In this document: piece by piece, positions 56,028 to 64,000 of the stretch
Layout of the letters: every line of letters starts with the position of its first letter
How positions within the stretch are numbered: position 1 is the first letter of the stretch
DNA from: Adiantum capillus-veneris
Taxonomy: Eukaryota; Streptophyta; Polypodiopsida; Polypodiales; Pteridaceae
DNA length: 64,000 nucleotides
NCBI GenBank assembly: GCA_014529385.2
Contig: CM043944.1
Span: forward strand, 93,454,476-93,518,475
Direction of reading: 5' to 3'
The notes under the pieces: model-generated
Databases searched by the model: none
What the model was told of the DNA's origin: nothing
The model's input: only the letters and a program-made list of their open reading frames with translations
Program-made: the position numbers and the translations under genes

Positions 56028-57395
56028 ATGGAGCAGCAGATGCAACAGCCACAGTCAATGGCAATATTGGCAAATCAAAGCAGTTATGATGCAGCTTCAA
56101 GCTCATTAATAACAGTCAAATCAGTTGGCGTCAGGTTAGAGTTAATAGGTCATTTCAAGGACTTTCCATGCTACATGGATGATGCAAATAATCGCTATCT
56201 AAAGTCTAAGAAAAATGCTCTGAAAAGCCCAACCATACAAGTTGTGGAAGTAGAAGAAGCTACCAGCATGGCTAATTCGCAAAAGAACCTAATGAAAGAT
56301 TGTTTAGGATTGGTGTACATGAAGCTCAAACCAGGTATTGAGTTGGACATAATAAAATTGCACAGGCAAGATCTTCCAGAGGTTAGCAGTTTTCAAGTCA
56401 CTGTGCACTTGATAAAGTCAAATTACAAGGACAAAAACTGTAGCAGTCTCTATAGAGATATGGAGGGTAGATGGTATAAAGCAGAAACACCTCAACAAGC
56501 GCAACGGAAGAGCCATATCAATGCTTCATAGCTCATGAAGATGGTTCAAAGTTGGGTTACAAATACATGTCGACAAGTGGTAATACTTACCGCTTGATAA
56601 TGAGCTTACCTTTAGCTTCCAATGCAGATATAGTGGTAGCTCAGAATAGATAAATCACTCAAGAGACGGGGCCTACTATAATCAATCTGCAAAAAAATGA
56701 AGACACAGTCAGCAGGAAGGAATTCCTTGAAAACATGTGTAAACGACAGTTGCCTTCAACCACTTTAGAAGTCAACAAGCAACCTGAACCAATAGCCCTT
56801 CATTGGATCCATGAAACGTTAGGGAAAGATCCAATTTATTTAGATTCTGATGGTGGACAAAGATGGGTTCAAGTCACGGGGGTAAGGACATTTAGCGAGT
56901 CAGTTCCTAGGACACTATGGGCAACCTGCATCGGAGACAAGAGCTATGATATAGATGGAAGATGCTATGAATTAGATCTTATTGCAGATAAATTCTCGGA
57001 AAGAGCTGTAGCTTTCATCTTGTCACCTTCAACTCCACAAGGCCAAATTGAGCGACGGACACATGATGAAATGATATCTAACCAAGTAAATATTGGTCAC
57101 ACTGCCACTATTGCACAAATTCAATCACTAGAAGATAGGGAAGTGCACTTTAAAAGCTCTAGGCTTCCACTGACACATGATCAAATTTTGAATTTGTATG
57201 AGCACAATTCAACTCCTTTCATTACACAGATGAGTGCCACAACACAACTTCACAGGTACAGAACACTACACATGCACCACAAAATGCACCAACACAAACA
57301 CACGTACAATCAATGGAAGAATCAGCTATTGAGTTAGCACGACTTCACAAAGACCTGGCTCAATCAGCTGAGCTAGATGACAAAGCTAGAATATG
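56028..57395 (+). CDS. Element K unrecognised ORF, broken near 56530-56735
   Basis: The first part (168 codons) starts MEQQMQQPQSMAILANQ and contains LVYMKLKPGIELDIIKLHRQ and SLYRDMEGRWYKAET. A frameshifted middle holds HEDGSKLGYKYMSTSGN. The second part (56735-57337) contains IYLDSDGGQRWVQVTG and KSYDIDGRCYELDLIADKF. No gag, retropepsin or RT motif is present. A loose motif Y-x-D-x-x-G-x-x-Y/W recurs about five times in this ORF and the downstream one. The function is unknown. It occupies the gag position but could be a captured gene. Confidence 0.5.
57335..57395 (+). repeat. 61-bp direct repeat, first copy
   Basis: It starts TAGCACGACTTCACAAAG and ends CTAGAATATG. The second copy is at 59134-59194, with 60 of 61 bases identical. 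The pair brackets the captured segment. Confidence 0.95.
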
Positions 57396-59133
57396 AGACT
57401 AAATATGTGGTTAAGGTTGTGCCATCCAAAGGGAGTTTGATTCCACAAATGATGGATGCAAAGAGCTTGCACAACCTGTTATCTTCTCCTATCATGTGCA
57501 CTATCACCCTCAGAAAACTGTTGAAAATCAAACCATATATGTGGGGGAAAATGAGCAGAAACTTGGAGAAGCTAGGAGTAAAAGTCTAGCCGGTGGATGA
57601 AGCTATGGAAGCATACAAGAAAGAGAACCACCTTGGGAACCCAAAACCGGAACCTATATCACTAAACAAGGTAGGTGATTATTGTGAAGGTGAAGACGGA
57701 AACACCAGCTTACCTCTAGAATACAAGGGAGTAACCACCGTTGCAATACTTGATAGTGGGGCGTGAAAAGCCATTGCTACAAAATAAATCTGGGAAAAAT
57801 CAGAAAGACCAGCTCGCACATGAAATTGCAATTAGCCGACGGGTATGTGGAAAGACCCTTGGGAATGTTAGAATAAGTAATCATATCCTCCTATAGGATA
57901 GAATACGAACACACCTTTGCAGTGGTTGATTTTGAAAAAGACAACAACTTTGAAATTATCTTGGGACGACCATTTATGCGTCAACTCAAAATGATTCAAG
58001 GTTAGGGTTACAACCATCTCTACTTATGGTGCAAGGGAGTTGTCACCAAAGTGAATACCAAGGATCATAGTTATAGTGACATCAACCAAGCCCCGATTGA
58101 AGAGTTTATTGTAACTATGAACGACGAAACATAAGTACCTGCTTGGCTAGTGAAGGATGCTCACATTTGAATGTGTGGAGCATCAGAATGCGAGAGTCTA
58201 GAGAAGGAGGAGTGCATCTTATAATGGACCATAGAAGATGAGTGATATATAAAGGAACCCTTCCCGGAGGAATTATTTGAACCCTTTGGATGGGATCAAA
58301 TACTGGCGACTCTTGATGTCTTGCGTACACAAAATAACAAACACCACCTTGTACAACAAGGACAACTATGATATAAGACCCTTCCTAATGATTTTGGATG
58401 TCCAAGAAATTGAAGACACTTTGAAGACTACAGAAACAGAATGGGTAAGCGATTGTAAATGGATAGTGGAAGAGGTTTCCATACGAGAAAATTTCACATG
58501 ATGAGGTAGATGAATACCATGACTCAAGGAGCAAGGAATTATAAAATGATGCAGAAGAAAAATTCTCAAGTAATTTGAAACATGAAATTGCCAAAAAGAG
58601 GGATGAACCAATTCTCTACGAGTTTCCTAACCAAAAATAGCAAAGACAACAGAGAATATATCAAAGAAAAACTAAACAAGAAACAAAAGAACAAAATTGA
58701 GAAAAACATGCCAAAGTTGGTAAATAGAATGCAATATTTTATGCTCATGGGAGTGGATGATTGTGTCCGGGACAAAATAACAAGGAAGCCAATGAAATCG
58801 ACAAGATCTTGGGCAAGGTAAAAAAAACAGAGCAAGAAACAACTAAAAATGAAAACCAAAAAATCACCAAGGATGTCCAAAACGGAGCGCAAGAGTGAAT
58901 ACCAAAAATTATAACGGACATTAAAAGAGGTTTGGACCATGGAAATGGAGAGTAAGGGAGAATTTGACTCATACAAGTTGATGCACCCTCTCATTACAAA
59001 AAGTACATCATTTAAGATCAACACATTGTGGTGGAACAATCTATGCAAGAGCTGAGGGAGCCACGAATGTCGTATGATGGACTTGAAAATGCAAAAAAGG
59101 TAGATTTGGTAGAACAATCTATGCAAGATTTGG
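57389..59133 (+). pseudogene. Captured gypsy protease segment in element K
   Basis: The first 306 bp match element H 44657-44962 at about 97%. It then continues into a retropepsin lost from H: VAILDSGA active site near 57745, VDFEKDNNFEIILGRPFMRQ near 57940. A G-to-A-type stop directly follows DSGA, and further stops occur. 58060-59000 is stop-rich with RT-leader-like fragments (RDEPILYEFP). The segment starts at a GAATATG junction shared by host and donor and ends before the second direct repeat. Confidence 0.8.
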
Positions 59134-59194
59134 TAGCACGACTTCACAAAGACCTGGCTCAATCAGCTGAGGTAGATGACAAAGCTAGAATATG
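59134..59194 (+). repeat. 61-bp direct repeat, second copy
   Basis: Copy of 57335-57395. Beyond it the native K sequence continues (CACATCTGG). Confidence 0.95.
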
Positions 59195-60401
59195 CACATC
59201 TGGCATAAGAAAGATACCTCTTACAGATAGGGAACACTCTCGTATGGGTGGAGTCTAGTCTCCACCTAACTTACTGCCATCAGAACAACACTATCAACTG
59301 CAAACAGCAAAGGAGAATCACAATACTCTCTTACAATTCAACGGAAAACAAAAGCCACATACAGGCTCGAGTCGACAACATAGTTCTAAGACTATACAGT
59401 TGCCACAGATAAAGGATCACATGTTGATAAAAGACATAGAATTAAAGTTGGTCATTGAAGCAGGAGCTGAAATGACCATCTACCAGGATTATAATGGAAG
59501 CTATTACAAGCTTCTTGAAGATGCCACATTTGAAAAAGATAAAGGTAAACAGTAAAATCCAACGTCAGTGTTGGTTTTTAAGTATCTACATGTCATGCTG
59601 ATGACATACTTGATCAAAGATACTATGGGCAACGAATACCAACAATATTATGGATAGATACCTTGACCAGGTATAGAACAAATAGGAATAGATGGCCATT
59701 GCTACAGATGTGGCATTGATCTTCTAATACCCAATTGCCCAGTAAAACTGCACTTAGATATGATGAAGCAGCAAAAACAAGACAACATCAGATTGCAAGC
59801 AACTGAATCATTAAAGCAGACGTCTCCAAATAGAAAGTCGCCAAAAAGAAAGCATATCTTGTCAAAAGATACAAGAGACAAACTAATGACTAAAATATTG
59901 GAGGTCAAAGGCGTCAATGATATTTCAATTGAAAATCAAGCTGCCAAAAAAGATGAGCTACAACAGATGGTCTCAAATAGCTTGCAAATTTTCAAGCCTG
60001 AAGTCGAAAGATCCGACAAGGATGCAGCGGACGATTCAATGTCAGAGGAAGTGGATGAAGAAATCATATGTGATCAACAACCAGAGCAGGTACGGGTAGT
60101 CAAGGACTTGCCATTGAAGAATGCAACAAGCAAGAATGTGGAATCAAAGATTCTACATAATAATGCTAATAGCACAGATAGTTCATCACTAAGGGATGTA
60201 CCTCAAAATTCAACAAAGCTAGAGATCAAGTCTCCAAGCCAAGAAACAGACATCTCAATGTGTTCAAAGGCCGACTTGAATCAAAAGGCAGAGGCGGTCA
60301 TAAAGTCTTGTCTCACATTAGGAGAGTGGCAGCCATTGCATCAAATGCCCTTCTCAAGAGTAGTGGAAGCTTGTAAAGTGAATTTAATTTTACTTTTTTA
60401 G
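59195..60401 (+). CDS. Element K downstream ORF, unrecognised
   Basis: Broken between 59258 and 59760, then 213 open codons to 60401. The first part includes LVIEAGAEMTIYQDYNGSYY (another Y-x-D-x-x-G motif) and HCYRCGIDLLIPNC, a CX2CX8C arrangement unlike a normal CCHC knuckle. The second part is charged, lysine/glutamate/serine-rich (SPNRKSPKRKHILSK), probably disordered. No family recognised. It lies where pol would be in an autonomous element. Confidence 0.45.
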
Positions 60402-60976
60402 CTACATTAACTGTGAGGAGCACCCATCATTACTCTTCTCTCACATAGCATAATCTTACCCATGCATAAATCTGTGCAAGCATATCGAATGTCCCACAAT
60501 TGGACATTTGCATTAGGCACTCTTTATTGTTCCACCCATGCACTCACCTTGCAGGTACACGCGGCAACAAAACAACTCCAGACTCAAGGCAGATCATCAA
60601 CGTTTTCAGGGGACAGAAAGCTTACACAATTCACTTTCACATTATTTATATAAGCCCACTCAATTCAGTCACTAAACACCCATCACTGTATAATCCCATA
60701 ATAAGAACACATACCTTTGGGCACTTTTTCCCATGAAGTTTTTTCCCATTGGTAATCCAGGGTTTCCAGACCCTAATGTAATATACATAGCCATTTATTT
60801 TACTTTTTCCCATAATAACTCAAGCCAATTGCTTCCACTTGAACCCACATGCCTATTCTCATATTACACCAACAAGTCAACCAAGCAGCTTACAGCTTTT
60901 CAAAACAACATTCACCACCAATTTCAAATATCTCCAGTGCCAGCCAACCAGGTAGCGCATGGGGACGTGCACTGAA
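60402..60976 (+). other. Element K 3' untranslated region
   Basis: No conserved motif. It ends at the purine tract. Short open frames in it are not conserved-looking. Confidence 0.5.
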
Positions 60977-60991
60977 ATCGGAAGGGGGGAG
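60977..60991 (+). promoter_or_regulatory. Polypurine tract of element K
   Basis: CGGAAGGGGGGAG directly before TGTTTGGCGG, the 3' LTR start. Confidence 0.9.
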
Positions 60992-61972
60992 TGTTTGGCG
61001 GCTAAGTCAACAATGGCCAAATGGACCAGTCAAAGATGCTATTTACTATTCTTAGTAAATGCTAACGAAGCCAAATGATGTGGATGCAAAGTAAAGATGA
61101 AGATGAAGCAAATACAAGCAACAAATGCAGAGAAGAGTTGGAATTGATGACTATCTATGGAGTTACGGTCACAATTGACGGTCACTTAAGTTTTAGGATT
61201 TTCTGTGAATGACCGCAAATGTGGGTTGTAACTATGTTTTGGGGATCATCAAGAGTTCCAAGTTGTAAACATTGAGCTATATTTAGATCCTAGGCAGTGC
61301 AGATAGCAGATTAAGTGAGTTTGGCCATTTGGATGCCCGGCCACTTCTAAAAATCCTAGTGAGTATATAACTCAAAACACACAATGTGAAAGGGGATTCT
61401 TACTCACTTGAGATAAGCTTTGTGAAGAAGGTGATGGCTATGGAGTTCTTGAGCTCTCCACGCGCGTACATGGACGATTCGGTTTCATGCCATAGCTAAA
61501 CTCTAACCTCTTCTCTCTCATTTGCTCATGGTGTAATCAATGACTTGATTAATCAAAGATTAGTGGCTGATTTTTCGATTAATATCTCTCTTTTTTCATG
61601 TTTCCCTCTTGTTTAAGCATGCTACTAAGCGTGTGTAGGCTTGTGTAGAGTGTTGGTGCCCGGTGTGGTCATTCTATGATATTCTATGCTCATTGTGTGC
61701 TTGATTAGAGTTGGATTAGTGATTGATTAGAGAGTAGTGCGTGATTAAGCTTGTGTGTGAGAGATTAGGCCGAATGGTAGAGTAAGTAGTATGCTCACTC
61801 CTCGTAGGAACATCATACCCACTCCGTAGCTTTCTTTGTGTGTAGGTTTCACCTTCTAATCCTCCATTTGGCACACACAAGCCACTTGTGTGTTTCCATG
61901 CCCTAGCCGGATCCTACTCCTCGGATTGACATTATGTTGATGTCCTTCCTATGCTAGGATGACGTCCCAACA
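60992..61972 (+). repeat. 3' LTR of element K
   Basis: Starts TGTTTGGCGGCT and ends GACGTCCCAACA. It is followed by the TCCAC duplication and the resumption of CACTA coding sequence. Confidence 0.95.
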
Positions 61973-62115
61973 TCCACCACGTGAACCAAGAGGTGAATTT
62001 GACTAAGAAGGACCGATCAAGGAAATGCATCTATAATGGCACACACAGTTTCTATTGCAAGTGTTTGAGCAGCAGGTATAACATCTATTTTGATTTCCTT
62101 GGAGCTCACAAATCT
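61973..62115 (-). pseudogene. CACTA transposase exon, start of DUF4218
   Basis: From an acceptor TTTTTTGCAG near 62115 the minus strand reads FVSSKEIKIDVIPAAQT, then LLSQIHLLVHVVE, and breaks off at K. With K and one TCCAC removed, the frame runs straight on at 51578. One stop (after DAFP) lies inside. Confidence 0.75.
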
Positions 62116-62369
62116 GCAAAAAATCACACAAGGATACACTAAGTGCTAGTTGAAATTATTGTGTACATAAAAAAGGTATAGTCGAGTGGAGTCTTGTGGT
62201 GTACCTTACTAGCTCTCCTAATTTGAAAATAGCATCCCTGACTCTCTTGTCCCGACATATACACATACTCACCGGTAGAATGAACTACAATGTAAATCAG
62301 GAAAAGGGAAAGTGAGTGATAGTCATACACACAAACTATAGATAGAATAGGGAGTATGAAGATTACCTC

Positions 62370-62770
62370 AAGCATCTTGTGCCAATCATGGGACTTCAAC
62401 CCATACAATTGAATGCTTCCACCCTTCTTCGCTTTTGTGAAAGCTCCCTTTAGCGAGCTGACGTATCCTGTTGGTGTGCAAGTAGAGGCAATGGTACCCT
62501 TCACCTTGTCTAGTTCTTCGTTTGCTAGCATCCATGGTGCTTTAGGAAGCAAATATTTCCATTTGGGACACGCCGTGGAGTGGCAGAGGCGGGGAGACGT
62601 TTTAAAAGCCTCAAATCCTCCCTCGCACCCAAAGAGTCCTTCTTGCCAATAATGTGGTCCCGTAGTGTTTGGGCAACATTCTTAAATATGTGCATGGGAT
62701 CCAAGAGGTGTTGGATTTTCAAGTCCTTCCAATATGGAAGCCTTAAAAATATGGAATACTGTGACATACC
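62370..62770 (-). pseudogene. CACTA transposase central exon (TNP2, Transposase_21)
   Basis: IFLRLPYWKDLKIQHLLDPM, then HIFKNVAQTL is the conserved TNP2 block containing a catalytic Asp. It continues to LKRLPASATPRR and, after a frame break near 62550, YGLKSHDWHKMLE, followed by a donor GTAATC. The sequence 62139-62370 beyond is intron. Confidence 0.85.
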
Positions 62771-63240
62771 TTTTGGTGGAGGACACGGAGCCGTATTATT
62801 CTTGTGGTGTTCCTCCCAAATGGCAATCTGCCATTGTGAGCTTTAGAGGAGCCTTCCCATTTGTTGGAGCCTTGTGCTTGATATGACCTTGGGGTAAGAA
62901 ATGATGGTTGTTTGGATAAATTACCTTGTGCAAGGAATCTAGCCTCTCCGTCACCAACGATGGTCCACAAGTAGGACATGCATTGTGGCCCAATGTGGAC
63001 AACCCTGCATACATATCATACAATTAGAGAGATGAGTGAACTAAAGTGAGCTAAGGGAGCTAAAGGGACAGAGGGAGTGAGGGAAATAGAGATAGAGGAG
63101 AGGGGGTTACCAGAAATCTCTCCAAGCTTAGGATAGTCGTGCATAGTCCACATAAGGATTCCCCTCACTTGAGCCTCTCTCCCCCCCTTTGCAAGTGAGA
63201 CATCTACAGCAGGAATGCCTCTCCATAACTCCTCCAACTC
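62743..63240 (-). pseudogene. CACTA transposase exons, middle part
   Basis: Reading leftward from 63240: MEELWRGIPAVDVSLAKGG, then ILMWTMHDYPKLGEISGN, an intron with a candidate donor near 63110 and acceptor near 63005, then LSTLGHNACPTCGPSLVTER and NNHHFLPQGHIKHKAPTNG. This order (L/ITWT block, CPxC block, HRRFLP block) is that of TNP2. Frame breaks between 62820 and 62960. Confidence 0.8.
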
Positions 63241-64000
63241 CTCGATGAGGGGCTCGATCTAAATGTCAATATTTGACAATTTGTACTTCCCTGGCACAAA
63301 CAAGGAAAGAAGTATATTGCCCTTCTTGGTTGTCTCCCATGGTGGAATATTGTAGTTGACGATCACCACAGGCCAAGTGCTCCATGAAGTAGACTTAGTG
63401 CCAAAGGGGTTGACACCATCACTTGCTAACCCAAGCCTCAAGTGTCGAGGCTCCAACCCAAACTCTGGCCATTGAGTTTTGATGTGCCTCCATGCAGGTG
63501 AATTGGCAGGGACACGCATCATTCCATCATTTGAGTGATGGTTTGCGTGCCACACGAGAATGTCCACGGTAGACCTGCTTTTAAACATGTGTTGGATGCG
63601 AGGAATTAACGAAAAATGTCTTAATACCTTGCAGGGTAGGTGTGCCCCGCTCACACCTATCTTGATCGTGCCTCCCCGCACACGGGACATGAGGTAGCAT
63701 GTGCATGCTCATTGCAATATAGCATGCAATCATTGACGCATGCATGGATGCACTCATACTCCATTCCAAGTGCAGTGACATACGATCTAGCTCATCGAAA
63801 ATTTGGAGGCATGTGGTGATCAGTTGGCAACATTTTGTCCATCAAACTACAACAAACATGCATATCAGTATAATTCCTAGAAGACGACACCATAAAGAGA
63901 GAGGGAGAGAGTATATAAAAGCCACATTCCATACTTACAGAAGTAGTGCATCGACACTTGCATTACTCCAACCGAATTCTTCTTGCAAGTTGAGTACTTC
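63241..64000 (-). pseudogene. CACTA transposase N-terminal half, continues beyond window
   Basis: From the window edge: EVLNLQEEFGWSNAS, an intron with donor GTAAGTATGG near 63945, then IHACVNDCMLY and HATSCPVCGEARSR (zinc-type cysteine cluster), then HFSLIPRIQHMFKSRSTVDI, MRVPANSPAWRHI and LASDGVNPFG with a catalytic Asp, ending VPGKYKLSNIDI. One TGA and a frame change near 63670 show decay. This is the DDE-type transposase that cuts and pastes CACTA elements. Confidence 0.85.

Larger units (their letters stand above)
51579..61972 (+). mobile_element. Element K: chimeric non-autonomous gypsy-type LTR retrotransposon
   Basis: LTRs of 984 bp (51579-52562) and 981 bp (60992-61972), about 96% identical by eye. 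Perfect target duplication TCCAC (51574-51578 and 61973-61977). Primer site TTGGCGCCGCTACCGGGG directly after the 5' LTR and purine tract CGGAAGGGGGGAG directly before the 3' LTR. The 8.4-kb interior has no RT or integrase. It carries unrecognised ORFs, a captured gypsy protease segment, and long low-complexity stretches. It lies within the DUF4218 coding sequence of the CACTA transposase. It is among the youngest insertions here. Confidence 0.93.

Overview
This window looks like repeat-rich nuclear DNA from a land plant. I see spliced CACTA-type transposase coding sequence, Ty1/copia and Ty3/gypsy retrotransposons primed by plant-type tRNA binding sites, Tourist- and Mutator-like MITEs and long GA/CT/CA microsatellites. 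There is no sign of bacterial gene organisation. I cannot name the species. The density of old nested LTR elements suggests a large genome (fern, lycophyte, gymnosperm or similar), which is inference. I found no intact host gene, tRNA, rRNA or CRISPR array. Nearly every recognisable coding region is mobile-element sequence, and most of it is broken.

Left part (1-10.4 kb): a 525-bp foldback element built of three hairpins; fragments of an unrecognised protein split by a 212-bp MITE; a minus-strand unclassified mobile-element-like protein; and element N, a minus-strand non-autonomous LTR retrotransposon with 2-kb LTRs and short acidic ORFs instead of pol. Middle-left (10.4-25.8 kb): a set of nested elements, all on the minus strand except one solo LTR. 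Gypsy-type element G1 (LTR at 25131-25827) was hit in its primer-binding site by chromovirus L (13458-25122, 152-bp LTRs). L in turn contains copia element C1 (19939-24927) and a plus-strand solo copia LTR (18970-19600). C1 keeps a 653-codon RT/RNase H frame but has lost its integrase core by an in-frame deletion.

Middle (25.8-37 kb): plus-strand gypsy fragments (J LTR, gag and protease; G2 LTR with its leader; two RT fragments; an integrase fragment; a second J-like LTR), then minus-strand gypsy fragments (M) facing the leader of plus-strand element H. Right-middle (35.6-48.5 kb): degenerate gypsy element H (gag, partial RT, integrase and an extra retropepsin-like domain after the integrase), interrupted by degenerate minus-strand copia C2.

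Right part (49-64 kb): the 3' half and much of the middle of a CACTA (TNP2) transposase on the minus strand. It is split by element K (51579-61972), which has 96%-identical LTRs and a perfect TCCAC target duplication. K has no RT or integrase. It carries unrecognised ORFs and a captured gypsy protease segment whose junctions look like reverse-transcriptase template switching, and it is the most unusual single object here. A Tourist-like MITE lies just beyond the transposase end.
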